Assembly: GCF_014472395.1 (NCBI RefSeq)
Contig: NZ_JACSZW010000002.1
Coordinates: forward strand, 248,001-312,000
From: Pedobacter sp. N36a
Lineage (GTDB): Bacteria > Bacteroidota > Bacteroidia > Sphingobacteriales > Sphingobacteriaceae
Reading direction: 5' to 3'
Length of the DNA: 64,000 nucleotides
Positions within the stretch are counted from its first letter, which is position 1; every line of letters begins with the position of its first letter. Position numbers and translations under genes: made by a program. Below, piece by piece: positions 51,936 to 60,884 of the stretch. A model generated the notes under the pieces. That model was not told where the DNA came from. It saw only the letters and a list, made by a program, of their open reading frames with translations, and ran no database searches.

Positions 51936-53501
51936 ATGAAACTAAAAATTGTTATTGCTTTTCTAAGCATTATGTCTTTAAAAGCTGTAGCTCAGCAAGC
52001 AGCTGTTAAAGCTGACAGTCGCTTTAACGGATTAGATACTGCTTTCCAGCATGTGCTTAAAACCTGGAATGCAGCAGGTTTTGCAGTGGCTGTAGTACAG
52101 AAAAATAAAGTGATTTATGCGAAAGGTTTTGGTTACCGTGATGCGGTAAATAAGTTGCCTGTTACTCCAAATACGATTTTTCCGATAGGTTCTTGTACAA
52201 AGGCTTTTACGACTACATTGATTGGGAAATTGGAAAAAGAAGGTAAAGTTAATATAGATCAGCCTGTAAAGAATTACCTGCCTGAGTTGACATTCTATAA
52301 TGAGGAAATGACCAACCATATTAATCTTCGTGACATGATGAGTCACCGCACAGGTCTGGCCAGATTTGATATGTCCTGGTATATGTTCAATACTCCTTCA
52401 GTGGATGATCTTTTAAAGCGCATTCAATATATGGTACCCACTACAGGTTTAAGAGAAAAATGGCAGTACAATAATTTTATGTATATGGCTCAGGGTGCTG
52501 TAGTCAGCAAATTAACAGGTAAAACCTGGGCGGATCAAATTAATGAAAAGATTTTTAGACCATTGGGGATGACCCATTCAAATACCAGCTTGGCTGAACT
52601 GTTAAAAAGTAAGGAGGTTTCACTTGGCTATGGTGTAAAAGATGATCAATCCTTAGACTTATTGGATTATTATGATATTTCTGGGATGGCGCCTGCCGGA
52701 GCTATTAATAGTAATGTGAATGATATGGCGAAGTGGATGATGGCCTGGGTTAATAATGGGAAATACGAAAGTAAAGAGATTATTCCTGCAGATTTTCGCA
52801 AGCAGGCGATCAGTTCACAAGCGATTATGGATGGAGGATTACCGGAGAAGAATGCCCCAGACATATATTTTGCAAATTATGGCTTAGGCTGGTTTATGGA
52901 TTCTTACAGGGGGCACTATCGTGTTGAACATGGAGGTAATATTGATGGTTTTTCGGCTATTTCCACCTTTTTTCCTGCAGATAGTTTAGGCATTGTGGTA
53001 CTTAGCAATCAGAATGTTTCAAATGTGCCGGAAATAGTTAAAAATATCATCAGCGACCGCTTACTTCAGCTTAAATATGAGGACTGGAATGGTAAGCTTA
53101 AAAAATCGGCAGATAGAAGGGTGGCCATGGCCAAAGCTGAGCAAAAGGAAGAAACCATCCAGACTCAGCATCATCCCGCTACACACCCTCTAGCAGATTA
53201 TACCGGGACCTATAATTATCCTGCCTATGGTACTATGAAAGTTTACATGAAAAACGATTCCCTCTATGCAAAAACCAGTGTCCGTACTGTTTGGTTGAAG
53301 CCTACTAATTACGACATTTTTGAGCTATTCATTATAGACCCTAAGAAAGGCCTGAATACTGAAAAGGGATCAGCTGGTGTTAACGTACAGTTCCATATGA
53401 ATTCGTCCGGCAATATTGACGGTTTTGAAACTCAGCTTGAAGGCGTATTAAAGCCGTATTTTTTTGTCAGAACGGAGGAGCTACAGGGTCTAAAGTGGTA
53501 G
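51936..53501 (+). CDS. Serine hydrolase, class C beta-lactamase fold
   Basis: A 521-residue penicillin-binding-protein/AmpC-like serine hydrolase read from the ATG at 51936, which begins a signal peptide (MKLKIVIAFLSIMSLKAVAQ). The longer frame from 51873 has no signal and was rejected. The active-site set is complete: SxxK with Ser86-Lys89 (GSCTK), YxN with Tyr178-Asn180, and HGG in EHGGNIDG (near residue 330). Residues 400-521 form an added C-terminal beta domain of the DUF3471 kind. Such proteins include peptidases, esterases and D-amino-acid hydrolases; the substrate cannot be told, and beta-lactamase activity should not be assumed. Confidence 0.9.
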   Translation: MKLKIVIAFLSIMSLKAVAQQAAVKADSRFNGLDTAFQHVLKTWNAAGFAVAVVQKNKVIYAKGFGYRDAVNKLPVTPNTIFPIGSCTKAFTTTLIGKLEKEGKVNIDQPVKNYLPELTFYNEEMTNHINLRDMMSHRTGLARFDMSWYMFNTPSVDDLLKRIQYMVPTTGLREKWQYNNFMYMAQGAVVSKLTGKTWADQINEKIFRPLGMTHSNTSLAELLKSKEVSLGYGVKDDQSLDLLDYYDISGMAPAGAINSNVNDMAKWMMAWVNNGKYESKEIIPADFRKQAISSQAIMDGGLPEKNAPDIYFANYGLGWFMDSYRGHYRVEHGGNIDGFSAISTFFPADSLGIVVLSNQNVSNVPEIVKNIISDRLLQLKYEDWNGKLKKSADRRVAMAKAEQKEETIQTQHHPATHPLADYTGTYNYPAYGTMKVYMKNDSLYAKTSVRTVWLKPTNYDIFELFIIDPKKGLNTEKGSAGVNVQFHMNSSGNIDGFETQLEGVLKPYFFVRTEELQGLKW

Positions 53502-53587
53502 AACAGTAAAAAAAAAGTAGAAATCTGGGATGACCTATAGCTTAACATTAAATTTACGTATATTTAATAGAAAGCAATCCTTGGGTT

Positions 53588-54784
53588 ATGGGCCATCTTT
53601 TAAAAATATTTGGGACTTTATCTTTACTATTTACACTGAGTACTAGTTATAGCCAGGGTAAACAAGATATTTCCTTTGAATTTTATGGGGGAATGTTCCA
53701 TACCACGCTGGATACCTCTGTGGTTGTTGCGGCTCCGGAACTTTCTACGGCTTCCATAAAACAGGCTTATAACTGTTTAAGCTCTGGGGATTATCAACCT
53801 ATTGTAGATTCGCTTCTGGCTTATAAAAAAAAGCTGGAGCTTAATGATTGGTTGTACTATCAATTGATCAGAAGAACTGCAGAGCAATTAAGCCCTAAAC
53901 TAGTGAATTATAGCCGTTATACTTTGTATAAATGGTTCTTGTTGGCGAAATCAGGTTACGATGCCCGCTTGGCATTGAGTAAGGGTAAGATCATTTTCTA
54001 CGTATTTAATGATGAAGACATTTCCGATATCCCATTTTTTATGGTGGATAAAAAGAAATACATGTGCTTGAATTATCATGACTATCCTAAAGCTGACCTG
54101 AATCTTGATCCACCTGTTCCGGTAGAGATAAAGGTTCCTGAAGCTACAAAGTCCTTTTCCTACAAAGTGACTAAACTGCCTGATTTTAAGCCGGAAAACT
54201 ACCTGGAAAAGAAATTGGAGTTCGTCTATAAACATAAAGCTTACCACTTCAATGTGAAGCTCAGTACGGATGTAGAGGCTATATTTGCCAATTATCCAGG
54301 AGTAGATTTTGAAACTTATTTTAACATTCCTTTAAGCAAAGAAACCTATGGTTCTTTAATTCCCTTGCTGAAGAAAAATACAAAGGGGATGAGTCAGAAA
54401 AAAGGAGTGGATTACCTGATGCGTTTTACCCGTTACGCCTTCCTTTATCAGGATGATGAGGAAAATTATGGTGCAGAGAAACGTCTTTCGCCGGAAGAGA
54501 CTTTATTTGCCAGCCATAGTGATTGTGATGACCGTGTGGCCCTATTTTTCTATCTTGTAAAAGAGATCTACAACTTGCCTATGATTGCGATGCTTTATCC
54601 TACACACATCACCATGGGCGTTCAGTTTGATCAGCCGATTGGCGATGCAATTGTTTATAAAGGAAAGTTGTATTCCGTGTGTGAGCCTACGCCACAAAAG
54701 GAGGATCTGCCGATTGGTGCAATTTCGGCCAAACTAAAAAATATTCCTTATCAGATTGTTTACCAGTATGATCCAAGCCATTAA
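53588..54784 (+). CDS. Exported transglutaminase-like protein
   Basis: A 398-residue protein with a signal peptide ending at SYSQ (residue 22). In the C-terminal third, HSDCDDRVALFFYLVKEI (about residues 310-327) has the Cys-Asp-x-Arg and helix pattern of transglutaminase-like cysteine proteases, and PTHITMGV (about 337-344) could supply the His. The N-terminal two thirds contain beta-rich segments (KVPEATKSFSYKVTKLPDF) without a recognised family. It may be a periplasmic peptidase or a substrate-binding relative. Assignment is from motif spacing only. Its stop lies 37 bp before the SGNH hydrolase start, so the two may be cotranscribed. Confidence 0.7.
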   Translation: MGHLLKIFGTLSLLFTLSTSYSQGKQDISFEFYGGMFHTTLDTSVVVAAPELSTASIKQAYNCLSSGDYQPIVDSLLAYKKKLELNDWLYYQLIRRTAEQLSPKLVNYSRYTLYKWFLLAKSGYDARLALSKGKIIFYVFNDEDISDIPFFMVDKKKYMCLNYHDYPKADLNLDPPVPVEIKVPEATKSFSYKVTKLPDFKPENYLEKKLEFVYKHKAYHFNVKLSTDVEAIFANYPGVDFETYFNIPLSKETYGSLIPLLKKNTKGMSQKKGVDYLMRFTRYAFLYQDDEENYGAEKRLSPEETLFASHSDCDDRVALFFYLVKEIYNLPMIAMLYPTHITMGVQFDQPIGDAIVYKGKLYSVCEPTPQKEDLPIGAISAKLKNIPYQIVYQYDPSH

Positions 54785-54821
54785 ATGGCTATCTTGATAG
54801 TTGTATAATTTCTGGAAATTT

Positions 54822-56006
54822 ATGAACAAGGTGCTTTTGTGTTTTTACAGCAGTTTGCTGTGCAGTATAATTATGTGTTATGGGCAAGTAAAATCATTGG
54901 ATGATGGCAACTATATTCAGCATAGAGCTGGTTTAATTCATGCTGTTAAAGTTTTTCAGCAAGATAAAAAAGCTAGTGTTGCCTTTTTAGGTGGATCTAT
55001 TACTCACAATCCAGGCTGGCGAGATAAAGTATCGGCAGATCTGCAAAGCCGTTTTCCAGAAACCCAGTTTCATTTTATCGCGGCTGGAATCCCATCTTTA
55101 GGGAGTTTGCCTCATGCTTTTCGCTTGAAGCAGGACGTACTTGACTCTGGAAAAGTAGATTTACTATTTATTGAGGCCGCCGTAAATGATGAAGTCAATG
55201 GGACAGACAGTCTTACTCAAATTCGCGCTTTGGAAGGTATAGTTAGAAACGCTAAATTACATCAACCAAAAATGGACATCGTTCTGATATCTTTTGCAGA
55301 TCCTGATAAAACGAAATCTTATTCTGAAGGAAAAATACCAGTATCGGTACATAATCATGAACTCTTGGCCGCACACTACGGTTTACCATCTATCAATCTG
55401 GCAAAAGCAGTGAGCGATAGATTGGCAAATCAGGAATTTAGCTGGGAAAAAGATTTCAAAGATTTACATCCTTCGCCATTTGGTCAAGAACTTTATTTTA
55501 AAGCGATACAACGTTTGTTAAAGGATGAAATGACTTTAAAGAAAGGCAGGGTAAGAAAATTGCCTGGTCCTTTAATCGGTGGCAGTTTTGAAAACGGTCA
55601 TTATGTAGGTGTAGAAAATGCAAAACTCTCCAATGGCTGGTCGGTAAAAAAGGACTGGAAACCAGAAGATGGAGGGAATACCCGCAAAGGTTTTGTGCAT
55701 ATTCCTATGTTGGTTTCCACTCAGGCCGGATCGGAATTGACGCTTGACTTTGAAGGAAATACAATAGGTATTGCTGTAGTTTCAGGTGCTGACGCTGGCA
55801 TCCTTAAATATACAATTGATGGTAAACCAGAACAGGAAATTGATTTATATACTAAATGGAGTAAGTCTCTTCATTTGCCTTGGTATCTTTTGTTAGGCAG
55901 CAACTTAACCAAGGGGCCCCATCAACTTAAGCTAACAGTCAGCGTAAATAAAAATGAAAACAGCAAGGGAAATTCGGCCCGCATCGCCCACTTTCTCGTG
56001 AATTAG
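54822..56006 (+). CDS. SGNH/GDSL esterase with C-terminal beta-sandwich
   Basis: A 394-residue protein from the ATG at 54822; a frame from a TTG at 54801 is less likely. A signal peptide covers the first 22 residues. The SGNH nucleophile block is FLGGSITHNPGWRD (Ser near residue 56). The third block is EAAVNDEVNG, and DLHPSPFGQELY (about 212-223) provides Asp and His. Residues 245-394 form a separate beta-sandwich domain (VSTQAGSELTLDFEGNTIGI), resembling the C-terminal module of some sugar acetylesterases. The substrate is probably an acetylated glycan. It precedes a GMC dehydrogenase pair by 84 bp. Confidence 0.83.
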   Translation: MNKVLLCFYSSLLCSIIMCYGQVKSLDDGNYIQHRAGLIHAVKVFQQDKKASVAFLGGSITHNPGWRDKVSADLQSRFPETQFHFIAAGIPSLGSLPHAFRLKQDVLDSGKVDLLFIEAAVNDEVNGTDSLTQIRALEGIVRNAKLHQPKMDIVLISFADPDKTKSYSEGKIPVSVHNHELLAAHYGLPSINLAKAVSDRLANQEFSWEKDFKDLHPSPFGQELYFKAIQRLLKDEMTLKKGRVRKLPGPLIGGSFENGHYVGVENAKLSNGWSVKKDWKPEDGGNTRKGFVHIPMLVSTQAGSELTLDFEGNTIGIAVVSGADAGILKYTIDGKPEQEIDLYTKWSKSLHLPWYLLLGSNLTKGPHQLKLTVSVNKNENSKGNSARIAHFLVN

Positions 56007-56090
56007 GCGTAATTTTTAAATTAACCACCTTTTATATAAGCCTAGGAGAGTTCCAAATTTTGGATTATTTTAGCAGCACACAAATGAACT

Positions 56091-56588
56091 ATGAACAGAC
56101 GATTTGCCATTAAACAGGTATTAATATTTGCAGGGGGAATGGCATTATTGCCTTCCTGTTTGAGAGAAGAAGGGAAAGCTTCCATCCAACTCAAAAACCT
56201 CGATATTTCTGCCGCACAAGAAGGTCAGCTTGCAGAGATTGCCGAGCTGATTATTCCTAAAACTGATACTTCCGGAGCTAAAGACCTAAAACTGCATTTG
56301 TACGTACTAAAGATGCTTGACGATTGCTTTGGCCCCGAAAGGCATCAGCAATTTATTTCTGGATTGAAAGCTTTTGAAGAACTGGATCGTAAAGCACTTG
56401 CTCAATTGGTGAGGGATGCCAATAGCGCTAAAGCCGGGCTTTCAGAGGAAACCATTGAGTTTTTCAAGTTTATGAAATGGAAAACCATTGATGGCTATCT
56501 CAATTCTAAATACGTGATGAGTAATCTCGTGATCTGGGAACTTGTTCCAGGTAGGTACAATGGTTTTTTTCGGGTGAAATCAGCATAA
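56091..56588 (+). CDS. Gluconate 2-dehydrogenase subunit 3-like protein (Tat)
   Basis: A 165-residue protein of the gluconate 2-dehydrogenase subunit 3 type. It starts MNRRFAIKQVLIFAGGMALLPSC: a twin-arginine motif, a hydrophobic stretch and a possible lipobox Cys at about residue 23. The central IAELIIPKTDTSGAKDL (about 50-66) is the family signature. The small subunit is thought to carry the larger FAD subunit, which has no signal of its own, across the membrane through Tat. The FAD subunit follows 14 bp downstream, so the two form an operon. Confidence 0.88.
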   Translation: MNRRFAIKQVLIFAGGMALLPSCLREEGKASIQLKNLDISAAQEGQLAEIAELIIPKTDTSGAKDLKLHLYVLKMLDDCFGPERHQQFISGLKAFEELDRKALAQLVRDANSAKAGLSEETIEFFKFMKWKTIDGYLNSKYVMSNLVIWELVPGRYNGFFRVKSA

Positions 56589-56602
56589 TTAATAGCAAAG
56601 AA

Positions 56603-58318
56603 ATGTCAAACTTAAACATAGATAGTATTAAAGAACATACCTATGATGCCATTGTAATTGGCTCTGGGATTAGCGGTGGCTGGGCAGCTAAAGAATTTAC
56701 AGAGAAAGGCTTGAAGACCTTAGTTCTGGAAAGAGGAAAAGACGTTAAACATATTATAGACTATCCGACGACAAATAAATACCCTTACGAATTTGAACAT
56801 CGTGGAGAACCTACTTTTGCAATTCGTGAAGCAAACCCTGTGGTTAGTAAATGTTACGCCTTTAGAGAAGATGCAATGGATTTCTTTGTGAAGGATCAAG
56901 AGCATCCATATGTGCAGGAGAAACCTTTTGATTGGATTCGTGGCTATCAGGTTGGCGGTAAATCTCTGCTTTGGGCCAGACAGACGCAACGATGGAGTGA
57001 CTTGGATTTTGAAGGACCATTACGTGATGATTTTGCAGTAGATTGGCCAATAAGATATAAGGATCTGGATTCCTGGTACACTTATGTGGAGCAGTTTGCA
57101 GGAATTTCTGGTAATAGGGATGGCTTGGCCTCCTTGCCAGACGGTGATTTCCTACCTGCTTTTCCACTTAATGCTGTAGAGGATTATTTCAGAAATAAGA
57201 TCCGGGATAAATATACAGGCCGTCATGTGATCAGTGCCCGCTGTGCACATTTATCTCAACCTAAGCAGATTCATTTTGATCAAGGCAGGGCGAAGTGTCA
57301 AAACCGTACTTTATGTCAGCGAGGTTGTCCATTTGGCGGCTATTTCAGTAGTAACTCTTCTACCTTGCCATGGGCAGAAAAAACAGGTAACTTGACTTTA
57401 AGACCGTTTTCTGTAGTAGAGTCTATTATTTATGATGAGAAATTAGGGAAAGCATCAGGTGTTCGGGTGATTGATACCAATACTAAGGAAGTTCGGGAAT
57501 ATTATGCAAAAGTGATTTTTGTAAATGCAGCGGCCATCAATACCAATTTGATTTTATTGAATTCTACTTCTTCACGTTTCCCGAATGGATTAGGAAATGA
57601 CAGTGGAACTTTAGGTAAATATGTTGCTTTTCACAATTACAGTGCAAGGATCGGAGCGGAATACGATGGATTAAAAGAATTTACCACTGATGGCAGAAAT
57701 CCCGCAGGTGGCGGATACATTCCGAGATTTAGAAATTTGCTGAAACAAGAAACGAACTTTAAACGGGGCTATGCCGCTGGGTTTTCTGCCTATAGAAATA
57801 CGGCAAGAGATACTTCCGGTTTAGGTACAGCTCTAAAAGCACAATTACTAAGTAAAAATCTGGGTCCTTGGCAAGTTGGCTCTCACATGATGGGGGAAAC
57901 GATTCCTAAAGAAAGTAACTATGTGAAATTACATGCAGATAAAAAAGATGTTTGGGGAGTTCCATTGCTTCAAATTTCGGTGGACTATGACGAGAATGAT
58001 GCAAAAATGAAGAAGGATTATCTGGAGCAGCTGACTGAGATGTTTACGGAAGCTGGATTCAAAAATATTCAGGTAAATGATGGTGGACAAGCACCAGGTT
58101 TAGACATTCATGAAATGGGTGGCGCCAGAATGGGGCATGATCCTAAGACGTCTGTCCTCAATAAATGGAATCAGCTACATGATTGTAAGAATGTATTCGT
58201 TACTGATGGGGCTTGTATGACCTCTACGTCAACACAAAACCCATCATTAACTTATATGGCGCTTACTGCGCGTGCGGTTGATTACGCGGTTCTTTCGATG
58301 AAGAAGGGGGAGTTGTAA
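56603..58318 (+). CDS. GMC-family FAD-dependent sugar dehydrogenase
   Basis: A 571-residue GMC oxidoreductase. The FAD-binding motif VIGSGISGGWAAKEF lies at about residues 18-32, with the acidic ELVLERG strand after it. A Cys-rich loop CQNRTLCQRGCPFGG lies at about 232-246. The C-terminal block has HEMGGARMG with the candidate catalytic His (about 501) and TSTQNPSLTYMAL (about 540-552). It has no signal peptide and is likely exported with the Tat subunit encoded upstream. In Bacteroidota such pairs oxidise the 3-position of glucosides or related sugars, but the substrate here is unproven. The last 56 bp overlap the convergent kinase gene. Confidence 0.9.
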   Translation: MSNLNIDSIKEHTYDAIVIGSGISGGWAAKEFTEKGLKTLVLERGKDVKHIIDYPTTNKYPYEFEHRGEPTFAIREANPVVSKCYAFREDAMDFFVKDQEHPYVQEKPFDWIRGYQVGGKSLLWARQTQRWSDLDFEGPLRDDFAVDWPIRYKDLDSWYTYVEQFAGISGNRDGLASLPDGDFLPAFPLNAVEDYFRNKIRDKYTGRHVISARCAHLSQPKQIHFDQGRAKCQNRTLCQRGCPFGGYFSSNSSTLPWAEKTGNLTLRPFSVVESIIYDEKLGKASGVRVIDTNTKEVREYYAKVIFVNAAAINTNLILLNSTSSRFPNGLGNDSGTLGKYVAFHNYSARIGAEYDGLKEFTTDGRNPAGGGYIPRFRNLLKQETNFKRGYAAGFSAYRNTARDTSGLGTALKAQLLSKNLGPWQVGSHMMGETIPKESNYVKLHADKKDVWGVPLLQISVDYDENDAKMKKDYLEQLTEMFTEAGFKNIQVNDGGQAPGLDIHEMGGARMGHDPKTSVLNKWNQLHDCKNVFVTDGACMTSTSTQNPSLTYMALTARAVDYAVLSMKKGEL

Positions 58319-59342
58319 GCCCTTCTTCCATCTTTAGATATTCTTTTAACAGGGTGATTTGATTTTTTGCCCTGTTAAAATTATGCCCTTCATATTTAGC
58401 ACCATAATAAATGTCGTTTTGTAGGTAATCTGCCAGGAATCGAATGGCCTGCATATAGATGATGAACTTTCCTGCATAACTGAAATATTGTTTTTCAGTA
58501 TCAGTCAATACATCAGCCATTTCTTCCATATAGCCTTCATAAATGGCTTTAAAAAAGTCTTTTCTGATGCTGATTTTACTCAAGTCATTTTCTTCTTCAC
58601 TTGCAGCACATAAATAGGTTCTCATCATATCACCAACATCGCTGATGAAATAACCGGGCATTACTGTATCCAGGTCAATGACACAGATGCCTTTATTGTG
58701 TGCATCGAATAGTACATTGTTGATTTTCGTATCATGGTGAATTACTCTTAAAGGGACTTCCTCATTCGCTACCAGGTCCAAATAGGTGTCTACGATACTT
58801 TTGTGTTCGTTGATAAATTCCACATATTCCTTTACCTGCTCCATTCGTTTTGGATTGGCATTTGCACAAGCTGTTTTAAACTGCTCGTACCTCAAATTAA
58901 GGTTATGAAAATCGGGGATAGTGATGTTTAATTCTTCTGCATTAAAGTCTGCTAATAGAGCTGAGAATTTTCCAAATTGCTTTGCGGCTTCATAAGCTTC
59001 TTCTCTTTTCGTCAGTGCGTTCAAAGAAATTGAGCCTTCTACAAATGGTGTCATACGAAAATATCCGTCAGGTGTCTTCAATAGTGATGCACCAGATATG
59101 GCATTTATTGGTGAAACAAATAGATATTTTGGATCTTTTTTATTTAAAAAGTCTTTTAGCAGACAAAGGTTTTTATCAATATTTGAAGGCTCTTTAAATA
59201 CATCGGTATTTACCTTTTGAAGGATATAGCTTTGCTTAGGGGCAGTTACTTTCCATGTATGGTTTATTAGGCCATCGCCAAATAGGTTAACAGTCGTATT
59301 ATCAGAATTCAGGCCATACAATGGTAAGATATTTTCGAACAT
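58263..59342 (-). CDS. NahK-like sugar 1-kinase (APH fold)
   Basis: A 359-residue aminoglycoside-phosphotransferase-fold kinase read from the ATG at 59342; the frame continues to a TTG at 59354. The catalytic block is VIHHDTKINNVLFD (about residues 201-214), and the metal-binding block VIDLDTVMPGYF (about 221-232) is that of N-acetylhexosamine 1-kinases (NahK) as I recall them. The C terminus continues for about 20 residues of Pro/Ser-rich sequence that reads antisense through the end of the GMC gene, suggesting loss of an earlier stop. A LacI box and a TACGTTTG -7 element (59370-59377) lie upstream. Phosphorylation of GalNAc or GlcNAc at C1 is the likely role. Confidence 0.85.
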   Translation of the reverse strand: MFENILPLYGLNSDNTTVNLFGDGLINHTWKVTAPKQSYILQKVNTDVFKEPSNIDKNLCLLKDFLNKKDPKYLFVSPINAISGASLLKTPDGYFRMTPFVEGSISLNALTKREEAYEAAKQFGKFSALLADFNAEELNITIPDFHNLNLRYEQFKTACANANPKRMEQVKEYVEFINEHKSIVDTYLDLVANEEVPLRVIHHDTKINNVLFDAHNKGICVIDLDTVMPGYFISDVGDMMRTYLCAASEEENDLSKISIRKDFFKAIYEGYMEEMADVLTDTEKQYFSYAGKFIIYMQAIRFLADYLQNDIYYGAKYEGHNFNRAKNQITLLKEYLKMEEGLTTPPSSSKEPRNQPHAQ

Positions 59343-59369
59343 GCGTCTTTTCAAGATTGGTTACAGATT

Positions 59370-59377
59370 CAAACGTA
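59370..59377 (-). promoter_or_regulatory. -7 promoter element TACGTTTG for the kinase gene
   Basis: The minus strand reads TACGTTTG, a perfect TAnnTTTG match, 28 bp upstream of the kinase ATG. The LacI box at 59403-59414 lies 25 bp further upstream, over the -33 region, which fits repression. Confidence 0.55.
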
Positions 59378-59402
59378 ATTATTTATGTGATTAAACCATT
59401 GA

Positions 59403-59414
59403 GCAAACGTTTGC
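59403..59414. promoter_or_regulatory. LacI-type box GCAAACGTTTGC before the kinase
   Basis: A perfect 12-bp palindrome in the 78-bp gap between the LacI stop and the kinase start. It is the best match among the four intergenic boxes and is flanked by GA and GCAAA, so the inverted repeat is extended on one side. Confidence 0.75.
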
Positions 59415-59420
59415 GCAAAA

Positions 59421-60440
59421 TTACTTAATATTTGAAATTATTAATTCTGAGTCCACAACTACGTTAAAATAAGCTTGTTCCGTTCCTGTTTCGTTTTTAG
59501 GTCTGTTGATCAGATCGATTAAAATATCTGCTGCTTTCTTTCCTTGCTTGTAAGGGAACTGTTCAACAGAGGCAATCGGTGTATAATCCATATAATTAAT
59601 GATAGGCAGATTTGCATAGCTAACAAAGTCAATTCCTTCCAGTTCCAAAGAACGGGTATGTCTCATGGCAAATAAGGCCACATAATCATTGAAGGTCACG
59701 ATGGCAGTTGGTTTTCGTCTATGGTTGAGCATCGTATTCATCACCTCAATAGTACCGCTTTCAGAAAGATCACAGCTAACAATTAAGGACGGGTCGAATT
59801 TTAGGCGGTTAGAAATCATGGCTTTAATATAGCCTTCTTTTCTTTCATGGCTGGCTACCAGTGTAGTAGGTCCATTGATCATTCCAATAGTACGATGTCC
59901 TTTCTTTAGCAGGAAGTTGACCGCTTCATAGGTGCCGTTTTCCAGATTTGAGGCTACATAATGGATATCTTTAATAGGGGGGATCCGATCAAAGAACACT
60001 ACTGGGATGTTCAGTTTTTTAAATATCTCAAAGTGCTCGTAGGTGCTGGTTGTTTTTGAAACAGAGACCAATAATCCATCTACACGTTGAGTTTTCATTT
60101 TTTCCACTAATAGCTTCTCACGATCTGCATCATCATGTGATTGCGCAAGTAATACCGTATAGTTTCTCTTATAGGCAATATCCTCAATGCCACTAATGGC
60201 AGTAGAAAAGAAAGATTCAGATAATTCCGGTAAAATCACCCCTATAATATGTGATTTTCCCTGTAGAAATTGTATCGCCTTCTGATTTGGCTCATAATTT
60301 AGCTCTGTAGCTAGCTTCTTGACCCTCATCTTTGTTGTTAAACCGATACTGGAATGATCATTTAAAGCCCTTGAAACGGTAGAAACCGAGATCTTAAGTA
60401 TTTTGGCTATTTCTTTTATCGTGGTTGGTTTATCAGACAT
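59421..60440 (-). CDS. LacI-family regulator of the sugar-kinase/GH109 genes
   Basis: A 339-residue LacI/GalR regulator from the ATG at 60440; the frame is open to a TTG at 60479, but the family start is MSDKPTTIKEIAKILKISV. The recognition helix is in SVSTVSRALNDH. The effector domain (about residues 60-339) is typical: IGVILPELSESFFSTAISG, VDGLLVSVSK, and IVTFNDYVALFAM. GCAAACGTTTGC-like boxes lie upstream of this gene, of the kinase and of the GH109-like gene, so it probably represses all three and itself. The second LacI gene of the window, at 16359, is linked to a different box sequence. Confidence 0.92.
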   Translation of the reverse strand: MSDKPTTIKEIAKILKISVSTVSRALNDHSSIGLTTKMRVKKLATELNYEPNQKAIQFLQGKSHIIGVILPELSESFFSTAISGIEDIAYKRNYTVLLAQSHDDADREKLLVEKMKTQRVDGLLVSVSKTTSTYEHFEIFKKLNIPVVFFDRIPPIKDIHYVASNLENGTYEAVNFLLKKGHRTIGMINGPTTLVASHERKEGYIKAMISNRLKFDPSLIVSCDLSESGTIEVMNTMLNHRRKPTAIVTFNDYVALFAMRHTRSLELEGIDFVSYANLPIINYMDYTPIASVEQFPYKQGKKAADILIDLINRPKNETGTEQAYFNVVVDSELIISNIK

Positions 60441-60540
60441 GATGTTCAAATATTGGTATAAACTTTCAATAACCTTCAATTATTTTGAAAAAACAATTCC
60501 TATAAAACTCAATTGTTTGACGCTTAGGTCTAAAATGTGC

Positions 60541-60552
60541 GCAAACGTTTGT
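60541..60552. promoter_or_regulatory. LacI-type box GCAAACGTTTGT before the LacI gene
   Basis: A CAAACGTTTG palindrome located 101 bp upstream of the LacI start at 60440, on the LacI side of the divergent gap, consistent with autoregulation. Confidence 0.65.
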
Positions 60553-60747
60553 TTGAAAATACACGCCTATATTTAGGTTTCAACGTGTGTTTTTTTTTGG
60601 TCAATCTCGTTTTTTGGAACGCAACAGTCGTATTTTAGCAAATAATGTAAGGTTTGTATCGTAAAATGATCATGAAATTGTTACAAATAGTGTAATGAGA
60701 GTTGTTTTTCATGAATTCTAGTTTTTAATATATATAATATTAAAATA

Positions 60748-60759
60748 TCAAACGTTTGC
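60748..60759. promoter_or_regulatory. LacI-type box TCAAACGTTTGC before the GH109-like gene
   Basis: The TTTG at 60755-60758 inside the box lies 18 bp before TAATTTG at 60777, so the box overlaps the presumed -33 element. A protein bound here would block RNA polymerase. Confidence 0.7.
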
Positions 60760-60776
60760 GTGTATTTTATGAAGGG

Positions 60777-60783
60777 TAATTTG
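60777..60783 (+). promoter_or_regulatory. -7 element TAATTTG for the GH109-like gene
   Basis: TAATTTG is a one-base-short match to TAnnTTTG, spaced 18 bp from the TTTG within the LacI box. The leader to the ATG at 60885 would be about 95 nt. Confidence 0.5.
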
Positions 60784-60884
60784 CATGGGTTTTGGATATA
60801 GTCTATACCTTGTAAACTAATAATCGTGTATGGCTACCATAAAACGATACGTTTGAACCGAACACATATAATGAACTGAATATT

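Larger units (their letters stand above)
60441..60884. other. Divergent control region with two LacI boxes
   Basis: A 444-bp gap between the LacI gene and the GH109-like gene. It is AT-rich and holds boxes at 60541-60552 and 60748-60759, plus a -7 element at 60777-60783. Further possible half-sites are TTCAACGTGTG near 60579 and ATACGTTTGAA near 60847. No ORF of family-like character was seen between 60553 and 60747. Confidence 0.6.

Noticed and set aside
51936..53501. The serine hydrolase as an antibiotic-resistance beta-lactamase
   Set aside because: SxxK, YxN and HGG are common to many esterases and peptidases, and the added C-terminal domain is typical of those rather than of resistance enzymes.
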